NCBI RefSeq assembly: GCF_009870125.1
Contig: NC_046681.1
Span: 9,995,001 to 10,059,000 of the forward strand
Length of the DNA: 64,000 bases
Origin: Drosophila pseudoobscura
Lineage: Eukaryota > Arthropoda > Insecta > Diptera > Drosophilidae
Reading direction: 5' to 3'
Part shown: positions 14,333 through 25,590 of the stretch, one piece after another
Numbering within the stretch: the first letter of the stretch is position 1
How the letters are laid out: each line of letters starts with the position of its first letter
Position numbers and translations under genes: made by a program
Notes under the pieces: model-generated
Database searches by the model: none
Told to the model about the DNA's origin: nothing
The model's input: only the letters and a program-made list of their open reading frames with translations

Positions 14333-17300
14333 CTGGATATGGAGAGATAAAAGAGGGGGTTTCATTGTAGTAAGTCGGTTTGGATCCAGGAGGGGGAATA
14401 CAGATTGGCAGAGTGTAAAATAAGATCAATGTGGAACTAAACTCATGGAAAAAGCTATTCAGATTTCATCTTAACCTCTAAGAGATCATTAGGTGTGGGG
14501 TTCTTTTCTTAATTCCCTCCCTCTTCATACGGTTAAAACCTATCCGCAGATCTATTTCCCAAGAATTCCAAATTTAAAAAGTAAAGAATACAAAAAATAT
14601 TAAAGATTCCTTGAGAATTCATTGACATTAATCAACAAAAACCCCCCTCCAGCTGGAACTCGGGGTCTCCCTGAGTATCGTATCCCTATTCCCCGGTACC
14701 AGAACTTGATGCAAAATTATCAATCATTTAACACTCGCTGCTAATCGCTACCTCAGCATCTGCATCTACAGATGCCTCATCTGTGCAGCACACCAATGTG
14801 GCAATGTGGCAATGTTGCAACGTTGCAACGGCTATGGCGATGGCGATGGCAACGACGACTCACCTGTCCATTCTTATCCATTTCGTTATTAGTCAGCTTC
14901 ACCTTCTCGAAGGAGATAACTTGTTTGCGCAACGCCTCGCAGCTGAACGGACTGTCCGGATGGGCGTAGAGGCGGGCCGGGGGCGCTGGATCCGCCTTGC
15001 CAGCCACCAGCCAGGCCGATCGATGATACGCATAGCGATAGCGCTTCGAGTCCATTGGTATTATGTCCAGCAGGACGGCATACCTATCCGCTGGCTGGAT
15101 CTGCCTCAGTGGACCCGAGAAGCTGACTCTCACCGTGGGGAACATGCGTCTACAATGGCAGGGAGGGGAAGAGAAAAGAGTAGAAAAATTTGATTAGATT
15201 TTCTCTTTTGTTATTAATTTCTGGTGGGGAATAGTACGTACGCTGCCACACATCTAGTAAAGTCTTTAATTTATAACCCAAGCGAAGGGATATGTGCCTC
15301 TATTTGTTCGTTGCTGTGACAAGTGCAGACAATGGGAACAATAACGAAACTCTTTAGTCCCTAACCCCCACACGATAGAGAAAACTATCCGGACTGTATC
15401 CTGTGGTTTAATGTCCCTCCTAAGCCGGACTGTGACATAACCTCGGGCGGAGCAGGGCAGGGCAGGGCAGGGCAGGGCAGGAAGAGACCAGAGTAGAGAC
15501 CGCCCTGATTGCTGCCCGACTGTCTGCGACTCTGAGGTGTGATTTTTACAATATCATTAAGAGCCAAAGTATCTCTACGAGTATGCATGGGAGTGTGCGT
15601 GTGTGTGTGTGTGTGTCTCTGTATCTATGTGTGCCCTAGGGTTGTCCCTAACTAGTCCACCTCTAGTCCCCTGTGCATGCGTGTGGTCAGGTGTGGGAGC
15701 AAGGTGTGGACAACCCGTGGTCTCTCGGATTGAACTTGTTCCCATTCTCCCTCCCATTCCCCGCTGACAAGAGCTACGCCCCGAACTCATTTTCCATTTC
15801 CATTTTCACTCTCTTATTTTTTTTCGCCCAACATTTTTGTTGCCGAAAATGCGGTTGACTTTTTCAGCCAGCAGCAGGTATGGTATTCAATAGCTAGATG
15901 GATGGTTTGGTATGGCATCTATTGTGTTCTAGGGAGACCGCACACGGTCCCTGAGATGGCATGAAATTTTTGTTGATATTGCAAACAATTTTGCGAGCAA
16001 ATTTATACGAATAGCAAAGGACAAAATGTTAATGATGAAGGAGCAGACATTCGAAATTGAGAGAATGGAGTTTTAAGAAAACAAAATATTGTGAAAGACG
16101 TTTGAAACTGAATGGCAGAGTTCCAACGAATGGATCCTTCAAGATTCAGCGATTTTTCCGAATCATATTCCCTATAATACTATTTACTTTTCCTCTCCGA
16201 AGACAAACTTTCTTTCCGCTACAGTTGTAGCCACTGAAAGCCATTCCCAAGTCTCCCACGTTTCCGCACATTTCACCTAATGGCTGTTTGCACTGAACTG
16301 ACTGGCTGACTGGCTGGCTGACTGACTGATGGATGGATGCCACTTTTGGAGGCGACGGAGGCGACTGCTTACCTGCCCGTTTTGGTGATGATCATCTCGG
16401 TGCCCAGCTCGTGAAAGCGATCCCACAGCTCTTTGGTCTCCAGGTGGCACTGCACCGGCTTGAGATCGTCACAATTACAGGAACCGACAATTTTGGGTGT
16501 CTTTTGCACGGGCTCGGGGGTCAGGCGCTCCTCGCTGTCCTCAGTGCCGGGGGACTGGGGCGGTGTGGAGCAGCGTCCTTGGCTGCTGGTGGAGCTGGTG
16601 TTCAGCTGCGATTCGGTGGCTGCCACGGATGCGGCGCCGGCGCTGTGGCTGTGGCGGCTCTTGTGATTCGAGTTGATGTGTGCCACATTATTGTTGTTGT
16701 TGTTGTTATTGTGGTGATGGTGGTGCTGCTGGCTGTGGTGCTGTTGGTTGTGGTGGCTGTGATTCAGGCGACGAGCCTTGGTTGGCGGCTCCTCAGCATC
16801 GCTGCAGTCAACCACATCAACGTCAACCTCATCCTCCACGGAAATTGGACCTTAAACGAAGAGAAAAACGAAAATTGAAAATTAAATGTGATTCGAGGAA
16901 AACACTGGGCACAAAAGCCATCTAATTATCGGTTAGCTGAAAGCGCTATCTGGTATTGTGGGGAATAGTAGGTCTAAATACTGTTGACAACATTGGTTAT
17001 CGGACGGGCTCTTTCGGCGGCAGACAGCGTGGAGTCGTCTCATATTCTCGGAGTTTCCGCTTCGCTTCGCGTTACAATGAGACAGTCACAGTCGCCGACT
17101 TAATGGCCAAAACTGAACGCAGAACAGAATCGGCAATTAAAAAGCCCGAAACTCTAGCTGCGATTGCATAAACCAAACCACTGCTTCCAAGGTGTCTGAT
17201 GATCAAACCGAGCTGCCTCTCTGGCCCTGAACGAACTCTGGAGCACCTCACCTCATCTGGAGAGCCAAGCCAGCGCTCTCCACTAATAAGCCCGCTCTGG

Positions 17301-18812
17301 AGTAGCTGAATGAACAGCCAGACGGTAAGGTGTTAAAATGCAAACTCAGCAAACGGCAAAAAAATGACCAAAAACCACACAGAAAACGTCGAAAGACTCA
17401 CGAATTGTATAAAAGCAAATAAAAATAAAAATCGTTGCATATTTGATAAAAGATCATAAAATATGGAAACATTATCTCGGCTTCGGGCTTGGCTTTGGGT
17501 TTGGCTTTGGTTTTGCTTTGTTTTGCTTTGTTTTGGGCCGTCGCTAATTTTCTGCGCCTCGTAAAATTAATAAAATAAAGCACATTGTTGAAAATTAATT
17601 AACATAATTAGCCGCCTTTGTTTGCCGTCCCCGTGCCCAGAAATATGACTTCCATATGTTTAGATATCGCTTATAATTTGCATATTAGCAGCAATAAATG
17701 CACGACACCGACAACCGTTGCAGCACATTTGGTTTGTTACCAATAAACTGTATCTATCGGATTGTTCGGAACGATCTTTGGCTGGGCTTAATTGCGATTG
17801 CCGTCGGTCGGCCAGCAAGTGTTGTGGCAAGTGTTGGGCGGAACGAGTTATCCGACTCGGACTCGACTAATTGTCAGCACTAATTAAACACAATTCTGCA
17901 CTGAGACAAAAGCAAAGGCGACAACAGTTGCTAATAGATTAGTTGTGCAATCAATTAATAATAATGCCTCAAGAATTTATTCATATATATCTTTTTGCAT
18001 TCGGGTTTTAAGTGTTTAATCGATTTATATGCCCCGAAATGTTAATGGAGTTGTTTGGGAATCTATAAGTATAGCTTTGTTGGGCTTTGGAACTGATATT
18101 CGGGAAGTCAGTAAGAGATAGCCATATGAACTTAAGTTTCGACTATTTATACTATAAGTATCTCAACGTATAAACTATTTTCCATGGGTTTTTCACTTCA
18201 AAATTCATTTCTAGACTTTTTAATAGGAATTACTTTTTCATAAATAGCTACAGGCTATATAAACGAGTCTAATAATACGTAGCTTGCAGATACTTGTTTG
18301 TAGGCATGAAATTTATAAAGCATATAGTTCCATATAGTTAAAAATGAAGTAAAATCTTCAAAATACTAATTTCTAGAGGAAAACTACATATCAGATTGTT
18401 GAATATGAATAAATAAAGTATCTTAAAGCTTAATTTGCTTAAGCACCTTGTAGATACAAGTAATAGATACAACTCGCCTCTTCCTATAACATTTCTCAAC
18501 GAATTCCCGCCCAAAACCTATCAAAAAACCATCTTCAAATCAGCCCACAACTTCCAGATACATTTCCCATTTCCCAGATGGATTTGCCAACTTACTTGCA
18601 CTGCGGATGGAGGACTCCCGACTGGAGGAGGTTTCCTCGCGGGCCATTATCGCCGCAATGGAGAAATCCGTTGCCGAGCCGGCGGCACTTTTGCTGCCCG
18701 TCGTGGCAGTCGCCACAGCTGATACGGCGGCGGCTGTGCTGTTGGCTCCGGGGGCGGCGGGCACAGGTGGCAGGACGCCGTTGCACAGATAGGGATGCGA
18801 ACCGACCAGCAT
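13511..18812 (-). CDS. mid: Tbx20-class T-box transcription factor (midline/H15 type), complete, four coding exons
   Basis: Spliced CDS is join of 18812-18596, 16850-16373, 15149-14864 and 14332-13511 on the minus strand, giving 600 residues. The T-box spans about residues 205-400, from the ELWDRF region through [54 protein letters not shown] to GFRD. The [20 protein letters not shown] stretch and the [12 protein letters not shown] form are diagnostic of Tbx20 rather than Tbx1, Tbx2 or Doc. An eh1 motif (FSIAAIM, residues 50-56) precedes it. Family knowledge: fly Midline and H15 are nuclear DNA-binding regulators of segment polarity, heart and neuroblast fate, and Midline represses through Groucho. 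The length is nearer my recollection of Midline (about 580) than H15 (about 660), so mid is preferred; H15 is the alternative. Start ATG has a CAAAATG context. Confidence is very high for the Tbx20 class and moderate for mid against H15. Confidence 0.9.
14333..14863 (-). other. T-box gene intron 3
   Basis: 531 bp, GTGAGT...ATCCAG, interrupting the T-box between NGQ and IVLNSMH. Nothing else is recognised in it apart from short GATGGC and CAATGTGG repeats near its 5' end (14783-14850). Confidence 0.85.
14864..15149 (-). CDS. mid: T-box gene coding exon 3 (T-box core)
   Basis: The acceptor is TTGTAG| at 15150; the first base A completes an Arg codon, giving the family's TKxGRRMFP junction. The exon encodes T-box core residues 233-327: [39 protein letters not shown] and [11 protein letters not shown], all close to vertebrate Tbx20 as I know it. 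The donor is CAG|GTGAGT at 14863, phase 0. Confidence 0.93.
15452..15481. repeat. GCAGG pentanucleotide tandem
   Basis: Six perfect GCAGG copies in intron 2 of the T-box gene. Confidence 0.95.
15597..15617. repeat. GT microsatellite
   Basis: Pure GT run with a single early interruption, in intron 2 of the T-box gene. Confidence 0.85.
16373..16850 (-). CDS. mid: T-box gene coding exon 2 (His/Asn tract, start of T-box)
   Basis: The acceptor is TTTAAG| and the exon opens with GT, completing the Ser codon left by exon 1. It encodes an acidic stretch ([11 protein letters not shown]), a basic KARR that may be part of a nuclear localisation signal (residues 97-100), a His/Gln/Asn-rich tract (about residues 103-127), a Ser/Thr/Pro linker with many SP and TP dipeptides, and then the T-box start ([20 protein letters not shown], residues 207-226). 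The donor is AG|GTAAGC at 16372, phase 2. Confidence 0.88.
16851..18595 (-). other. T-box gene intron 1
   Basis: 1745 bp, GTAAGT...TTTAAG. No coding segment is visible. It includes a run of TTTTG/CTTTG repeats near 17480-17540 and AT-rich DNA from 17.9 to 18.5 kb. First introns of fly patterning genes often hold enhancers, but I see no specific site cluster here. Confidence 0.8.
18596..18812 (-). CDS. mid: T-box gene coding exon 1 (eh1 motif)
   Basis: The exon encodes residues 1-72 plus one base. The ATG at 18812 is preceded by GTCAAA, a strong fly start context; the open frame further upstream has no ATG. It begins [10 protein letters not shown], runs through an Ala/Val/Thr-rich stretch, and carries FSIAAIM at residues 50-56, an eh1 Groucho-recruitment motif of the form F-S-I-x-x-I-M. 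The donor is A|GTAAGT at 18595, phase 1. Confidence 0.85.
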
Positions 18813-18878
18813 TTTGACGGTCTGGTCTTCTTTGGGGCCTAGGTTTTCAGTAGGGTTCGAGTTCGGGCAGAAGATATT

Positions 18879-19160
18879 GTATCTTGTCACTTGTCAGCAC
18901 TTGGCACTTATAGAATTTGTGGCATCTTTTGCACACTTTCACGAGTATCTATCACTTTGTATCTTTTAGTATCTGTCGCACACTAGCAGTGTATCTGTAT
19001 GTGTATTTTTGTATCTGTATCTGAGACGCACGCGAACGGTATCTGTTACGGTGGCGCAGCAACGCGGAGTGAGTGTGTGCGCAACGGCAGGCAGGCGACG
19101 ACGAACTGAATTGTGTCAGGAACGTGTTGTATCTGAGAAGGCCTCCCAGATACCAGATAC
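18879..19160 (-). repeat. AGATAC-rich leader of the T-box gene
   Basis: Nine copies of GTATCT (AGATAC in the sense strand of the gene) at 18879, 18945, 18959, 18969, 18991, 19011, 19017, 19039 and 19129, plus two in the opposite orientation at 19148 and 19155. By chance, 282 bp would hold fewer than one. Spacing is irregular (6-90 bp), unlike a simple tandem array. Function is unknown. Confidence 0.7.
19075..19111 (-). promoter_or_regulatory. Candidate TATA-less core promoter (Inr plus DPE) of the T-box gene
   Basis: On the minus strand, TTCAGTTC matches the fly initiator TCAGTY with A(+1) at 19107. It is the only TCAGT that I see between the start codon and 19.7 kb. At +28 to +33 the sequence GCACAC fits the loose DPE consensus DSWYVY. 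No TATA box is seen. This start would give a 5' UTR of about 295 bases. The DPE consensus is degenerate, so the call is tentative. Confidence 0.3.
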
Positions 19161-19379
19161 CAGAGTCAGAGCCCAGAGCGGTGGTCGGCGAATGGCAGGC
19201 GGGAAACCAGTTTCCCGGCACTGCCAGCCCCTAGAGGGTGCAAGCGGGACGGCTAGAGAGCACTCTCTCGGCAGAGTGTGTGTGTCCACCCCTAAGTGCG
19301 AGCGATGCAGAGCGGCAGGCAGAATTTGAGCGAGCAGAAGATTTCCCATTGGAAAAGCGGCGGGGGAGTGTTCGGTTCG

Positions 19380-19680
19380 TGTACGGCTCTCTCTCTCGCC
19401 ATTTGTGCGAGAGAGAGCGCCTGTTTGGGCGCACACACTCTCTTGCCATTCCACTCGCTCGCGTCCGAGTGGGTTGCGTCGTCGTCGTCGTCGTCGCTGT
19501 CACTCACCAGCTTTTGCCTCTTTCGCGCCCCACTCTTCTCTTCCCCTTTGTCATAACTCATTTACAATTAAAAATGTCGGCGCTTTGCCAGCTCGCTCTC
19601 GCATGCGCGCTCTCTCTCTCTCTCTATCACGCTCTCCCTCTCGCGCTCTGCCGCTCTCTCTGTCTTGCTCATTTATGAAG
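19380..19680. promoter_or_regulatory. GAGA-rich upstream region of the T-box gene
   Basis: Runs of CTCTCT/GAGAGA at 19386-19420 and 19590-19665, with GCCAT cores (the Pho-type core) at about 19398 and 19445 and a CGTCGTCGTCG run near 19478. GAGA factor binding near paused developmental promoters and Polycomb response elements is established in flies; assigning it to this region is inference from motif content and position, about 300-600 bp upstream of the proposed start. Confidence 0.45.
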
Positions 19681-20502
19681 TGCAAACGTTTCGCTTGCGG
19701 TTTTTCATTTCTTTCGTCTCTATTTTTTTGGACAACTTTTCGCCGTTGTCGTCGCATTCCGTTTCCTGTTATCTCTCCCGCCCGTGTCCGTGCCCGTGCC
19801 CGTGCTATTTCCTTCCACGCCTGCTGCCTGCCGTTTGAGTGTGTTTCGTTTCGTCTGGTTCCCAACACGTTCCGCACTCACTCAATCATTGAGTGGTTCC
19901 TGGTCCACCTATTTCGGTTCTCACTTTTCTCATTATTCATTTCGTTTGATTTTTTCACGCTTTTCATGCGTCTGTCAGGGGCCTCGACCACCTTCCTTCC
20001 CCAGCAGGACATGGATATGGACTTTGAATTAAGGTTAAGATCATAATGGGATATGGAAGGGGCAATCTGAAAATGTTTGGCAACCATTCGCACCTGATTA
20101 TAGAAATATTAGCATTTCTCCCGTAAAAATAATCTTAAATACACAAAAGATTCTTTAAATTATTGGAATCTTTGATATGTGGTATCTAGAAGCAGTAGAG
20201 GATAGAATAACTCTCTTAAATTTTCTGTGAATGTTCCCTAAAAAAATGTAGTATGTAAATATAGTACAGTGAATATTTTGATGTAAGATTTAATACCGTA
20301 TCAAAATACATATACAAAAACAACAAGATTCAAAAGTTTTATTTTCCCAGAAAGTCTCAAAACTTTTGTATAATTTAGGCCTGGAAAAAATATTAAAATC
20401 GCACTCATATGTTGTTCTTACCTTGATTTTAAACGCTTCAGAATGGAGCGCTTTTTTTAGGATAATATTTGGGACTGTCCATACTTAGTCAACCCTTAAA
20501 AT

Positions 20503-20526
20503 ACAGTGGGGCTCATACACTTAAGC
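20503..20526. mobile_element. Possible Tc1/mariner-like terminus
   Basis: TACAGTGGGGCTCATACACT has the TA + CAGT start typical of Tc1-like inverted repeats. No matching opposite terminus was found nearby, so this is at most a remnant. Confidence 0.15.
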
Positions 20527-22918
20527 CACAAGAACTACACCAAGAATTTAAACGAAAATCAAGAATAGTTTTTATTTACAGCTCCAAATTCTTATCTCAA
20601 ACTAGTTCTATATGTCAGTGTTCCAATACCACAATAACCAAGTTATGAAAATATATATTCAGTATATCAATATAATTAATTTATTTTTGATTTTGTTTCT
20701 ATGAAATAAAGTCCAGTATACTCAGCCCTGTAATGGTCTTCGAAGACAGCCTTTATTTCTTGTAGTTTAATTTGGAAGCAATTTTGCATGGCCATGAGAA
20801 TATCAATATATTATATATATTTTATGGATCGATCGGGGATATTTTGTATCTCCCTATTTCTTTCCTTATTTCGGTTGCATTGTATAATAGCATACCATAA
20901 TTATGCATATTTAAATTCCCTGGAAACCACATAAGCCATGTCAACATATTGTGCAATTTTCAATTTACCATTTCCCAGGCCAGACCAGATCGGGACCTCT
21001 GTCAGTGCCAATTAATTTTGTTGGAAAGAAATTCGCTGAGAAGAAGAAAAGAAGGCAGCTAGTGACAGTTCGTCAGATTCATTAGGTGTCAGAGGTGACT
21101 GGGATCCTGGGGATCTTGAGCCTACTACTAACAAGCACACTAATCCCGCTTATCCTGTGTCGGAGAACCATTTGGTTGTGTGATTTCTGTAATTTGAGAC
21201 TTTCTTTCTGAGGAGACAAAGTGGGCATGTCACATTGACACTTTCACCCGGGGAAAACGTCGTGTGTGTCCGCATTTCCTTCCCAGCGACCCATATGGGC
21301 CGCACTGTGTGTGTGTGTGTGTGCCTCGGTGGCAGTCGCGTATGTCACCAAAATGTCAAAAGCCAAGGAAAACACAAATTGGAAAAACAAAACCCAGCCG
21401 CCGTCCCTCCCGCTGCAGAAGTGGCCACTTGGCACTTGTAAAAATAAATAATTCCGCTTGTTAATTAGTCCAGCTAACTGTCCGACTCGATCTGATCTTA
21501 GCCGACTTTCTCCTTGTTATGATGGATGCAGTGGGCTCTCAAGTGCTTCTTCGCCTTTGTCGGCAATCAATATTTTTGTCCGTAATTTTCTTTCTCTCTT
21601 GTTTTCTTCGATCTTAACGATCTTCGATCTCTTTTGGGTAATCGAACACTTTCACTTTGAATTTGGCCGCAAGGACTTCACTTGGACTTTTGCTTGGGTC
21701 CACTGTGGTGGCCCTCGTGTCCCAACAAATGATACATTTTCCTGCTCTAGTTCTGCTCCAGGTCCAGACTTAAGAGGTTTCAGGGCGGTCACTTTGATTG
21801 ATGATGGATCCGATGGGCACTCTTTCCGTTAGATACGATACGAGTATCTAATGTTTGTGCAGTGCATTGCAGTGCAGTGCAGGATTTTCTTTCGACTTTC
21901 ACAATATGTGTGTTTGAATCGGTTCAACTGACTTGATTCTTGATTCTGTCTGCAGCATTTCCGCTTCTCAAGTTCATATAACACTTAAAGGGTTCATAAA
22001 GGGGGGGGTTTTCTTTCAAGCACTCGAGCTGAAGAGGGAGGCACGTGTTCACTTCGCTTTGGGGGCAATCGGAGAATTTCCGCTTGCCACTTGCTTCAAT
22101 TTCAAATCTGCCTGATAAGCATTACTGGTAAAAGCGGAAGCCACGGCAGCAATGAAGAGGTTTTTATGTATAGAGACAATTCGAAGCAACATGTGTTCTG
22201 CAGAGGAATATTTCATATTTCATAAAGAAATGCAGCAATTTTTGTATTACTTTTACAAGAGGTCATTAGAATAAGGTACTGCCGTGTATTGGATGTGATA
22301 CGAACAAGAATGTGGTACAAAATGTAGGCGGAACTGCATTGATTCGCTGGGATACATTTAATACATAATTCCTCTCTATTAAATAATATAAATATTCTCA
22401 ATGTGTTCTACTAACAGAAGAATTAAGTGCACAAAATAATATATAAATGATACTTGATCACCTCAATTTACCCATCCACCAAGATATATTTATTTTGTAT
22501 CTATATCTAATCGAGTATTGTCTTCTTCCAAAACCATTACCAAATCTACCAAATCCTAAAGAACTATAATCGTGGACAAATCCAATCCATAGAAAATTCT
22601 ATCTTCTATGCATAATTCATAATCTTTGCTTTTCTCAAATCTTATTCAAACATTTCCAGTGTCCCTCTGTCACTTCTGGTGCCTCTTTGTCTGGCCAGGA
22701 TATTTGCCAATCATCTTCCCTCATGTCCTGTGGCAGGGATCGGTGACTCAAAGATCTTTTGTTGTCATGTTTGCTGGCCGCAAATATTTACCAAATATTT
22801 TCCATTATTTTCAGTTGAACGCCCGCCCCCAGAAATATTTTGAGGAGGAGGCAACCGGTATTTCGGAGGAAGTTTTGTTCTGGAATTTATTAATGAATCT
22901 CATTGCCGTGTGGCCCAA

Positions 22919-22945
22919 TGGTTTGGGTTTGGGTTTGGGTTTGGT
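22919..22945. repeat. GGTTTG hexanucleotide tandem
   Basis: About four copies of GGTTTG followed by degenerate GGTTTC/GGTTCG units. Confidence 0.85.
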
Positions 22946-23372
22946 TTCGGGTTCGGGCTTTGCCCTGGGGACCCGGTGGTCTCAGTGCATCTTCAAACCA
23001 GAGCCGACGCTTTGATAAATGTCCGCACTGCCTCTGCCTCCCAGGGAATTGGCTACCGGGGCCGACTTTTTTGTTTTGTTTGTTACCAACTATTCCGTTC
23101 GTTTTTTCCGTTCCTTTCTTTTCCCCTTAGCCCGGTAGCAATTCCGCTAAAAGTACGATATGAGAGTTTTCTCTTCTGTTTGTTGTAATTTGCTTATGCA
23201 AAAAACCCCAGACCTAGAGACACAGGGAGGAGGAGAGCGGCGAGGGGGAGTCAGACCGCAAGGAATTGTTGGAAATTTACTCGGAATTCCTTTTCGTACG
23301 AGTATTACCCATAAATCTTTGCCAACTTGCTGGAGTCATGCCTCCAGCCTCAGCCTTGCTGCATATCCCTGC

Positions 23373-23375
<3 letters not shown>

Positions 23376-23403
<28 letters not shown>

Positions 23404-23404
23404 T
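23376..23404. repeat. GT microsatellite
   Basis: About fourteen GT units. Confidence 0.9.
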
Positions 23405-24311
23405 TGCCGGAGTATCTGTGTGTACGGTAACAATTGTCACACCTTTCGGCGGCCACTCAGCAGCCTCCCTGTCCTGTTTCTGTTTCTGTCTCCGTTTCTG
23501 TTTCTGTTTCGTTGTGTGTGTAATTTGACTCATTAACAATCCGAATCCGAGCCTCAATCTCTGATGTGGCATTGCCTCAGAGAGTGGCGAGTGTTTGGCA
23601 GGGCGAAGGGTTCTGCTGGGTCTATGCCTGCCTCTCATGCCACATAAATCACAACTTAAACGATGCGTAATTTTGTTAAATAACTTGAGGGCCCTCTCAA
23701 GCCCCGCTCTCGAATGCCCAGTTTTTTTTTGGTATTTTATTTATTTGTTTTTCCATTTCGTACTCCTTCAAAATTTATGTCATTGTCGGGCAACGCCTTT
23801 TGCGGCTTGATCCCCTTTTTTTGTTCTCTGTTGCTGTGCATTTATTTACCATTTACCCCAAAATGCAATTGGAGTCCAAGATGGAGAAGGGGATGGGGCC
23901 TTAATCTTGTACCACGCCCATTTTATGCAACTTAACACTAAATTTACATACTCGCACATCGAGCAGACCTGGCCGGCCAGGCCAAGCGGACTGCAACTGA
24001 AACTGCAACTGGTTTTAGCCCTGTTCATTTCATGGCCCAATTACAAAGGGCAATGTGCAATTGAAAATCTGTGCAGCCAGAGATGGAGTCGCTGCCCAAC
24101 AGCTGCAAAACGCGCAAAAGCTGCGGCTTTCGATTGGATGCCCAAGATTAGCCCAGGGTCCATAATTGTGTGTGTCGAAAATGAGTTCAGTCGGAGCCCA
24201 GCAATTTGCTTGCAATTATTACTCAATCCAGGGAGCAGGCAAACCGCAAAATTTAAATGAAATTTCAACATTATGGTCCATTTTAGAGGGGTATTGCTAA
24301 ATGTATCATTA

Positions 24312-24543
24312 CACCCAGAGAAACAAGCCCTGAGACCCGAATAGTTGGTGGAACTCAGGGAACTCCTTAATGGAAAGTATTTAAATTAAATATATTTAAT
24401 ATTAGATTAAACAAATTTAAAATTATATTTAAATCATTTAAATATTTAGGGTGAATTCTATTTAATTCCTTTACCTCTGTATTTAATAGCCGAACATATA
24501 ATTTAAATATATTTCTTTTTACTATGCCATTTTTCCCTCAGTG
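24312..24543. mobile_element. Short hAT-like MITE with target-site duplication
   Basis: 232 bp flanked by the 8-bp direct repeat TATCATTA (24304-24311 and 24544-24551). Ends are imperfect inverted repeats: CACCCAGAGAAA at the left and, read inwards from the right, CACTGAGGGAAA (9 of 12 match). The interior is very AT-rich with several ATTTAAAT words and no coding frame. An 8-bp duplication is the hAT superfamily hallmark; the family is inferred from that alone. Confidence 0.55.
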
Positions 24544-25558
24544 TATCATTAAGTGCGTTGCTAAGGCTGAATTCGCGGGATAATCGCTGTTTAAATAAGT
24601 CTTACATTTAATTAATAATTCCAAAATGTACTTATTTTCCATTCCAAAATATATAATCCCCTGAGCGGGCCATTTGTAGTTGCAATTTCTGCGAATATCT
24701 GCCAGTTCCTGGGGCAGTATCAAACACACCGCCCTTGACAATAGACCTGCCCCAGTGCGGTTGATCCTGCCTCTAAGGTGCCTAAGGTGTCAATTACAAC
24801 AGTTCCTCAGCTGAGAAGGAAAACGTCTCCTCTGTTTGAACTCAACCGCCGGACAGAGGAGTATTTCCAGAGGCAGAATTAAGCCGCTAAAGGCGCAACA
24901 CCCACCACCTCCGTGAGGGGTGTGCCACGCCCGAAGCCTGCAATTATCCTTTGCCAGCGCCCACCAACTGCGCCGGAGCCACAGGTGCAGCCTAGGACCA
25001 AGCCCGATCCCAGAGTGGAAGAAGTGCGAAAGTAGGAAGCATTTTGGATGAGCAGGGACAATGGCAGGCCTGAGCCTCCTCCTGGACTGATCCCACTGAT
25101 CCTACAGATCTTTTGCACTTGCCGCAATCTCACTTTCATTCATTGCACAACATAATTGAGGGCGTATAATTGCAGGAGGAGTCCGTCCCTGTGAGAAGGG
25201 AGGGATATACATTTATATAGATTGACTTCTTAGCGCCTGGAACACGTGCAGCATTTGATTAATGAAACAGCGACCGGGGATAGGTTCTACCCTCACAAAA
25301 TGGTCGCCCGGAGGATCGTAAAAAAGTACGAGCAGGAGGAGGAATACTTTCAGAGCAGCCTGAAAATGTTGCACATGTCCTTTTGTCATAAATTTCCCAA
25401 AAGAAAAAGCAAACAAACCAAATGTCACCTATCCTCTCTATTCTTTTCTTGGGCTGTCGCCCCGTCCTCCAGTCATGCAGTCCTCCTGTCACAAGGCACA
25501 AGTCAAGTCAAGCTGAACCGTTTGCTCTAAATTGAATTCAAATTGAAGCAGGGACAGC

Positions 25559-25590
25559 CAGGACCCAGGACCCAGGACCTAGGACCCAGG
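25559..25590. repeat. GGACCCA heptanucleotide tandem
   Basis: Four copies with one substitution (CCT for CCC). Confidence 0.85.

Larger units (their letters stand above)
15150..16372 (-). other. T-box gene intron 2
   Basis: 1223 bp, GTAAGC...TTGTAG. It contains a six-copy GCAGG tandem, a GT microsatellite, an ACGAGTAT word at 15577 and a perfect T-box half site AGGTGTGA at 15535-15542, which would allow autoregulation. No exon is apparent. Confidence 0.8.

Noticed and set aside
13565..14350. 261-codon open frame antisense to T-box exon 4
   Set aside because: Mirror of the Ala/Pro/Gln codons of exon 4; product is Gly/Arg/Leu-rich with no domain.
13323..14429. 368-codon open frame on the minus strand overlapping T-box exon 4
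   Set aside because: It is the +1 phase of the GC-rich, low-complexity exon 4; its product is Pro/Arg/Ala-rich noise and runs through the 3' UTR. The T-box frame is clearly the real one.
16333..16878. 181-codon frame antisense to T-box exon 2
   Set aside because: Poly-Val/Ile stretch produced by the complement of the Asn/His codon repeats in exon 2.
19405..20046. 213-codon plus-strand frame upstream of the T-box gene
   Set aside because: Made of CTCTCT repeats (Leu/Ser/Arg); low complexity, no splice sites or domain.
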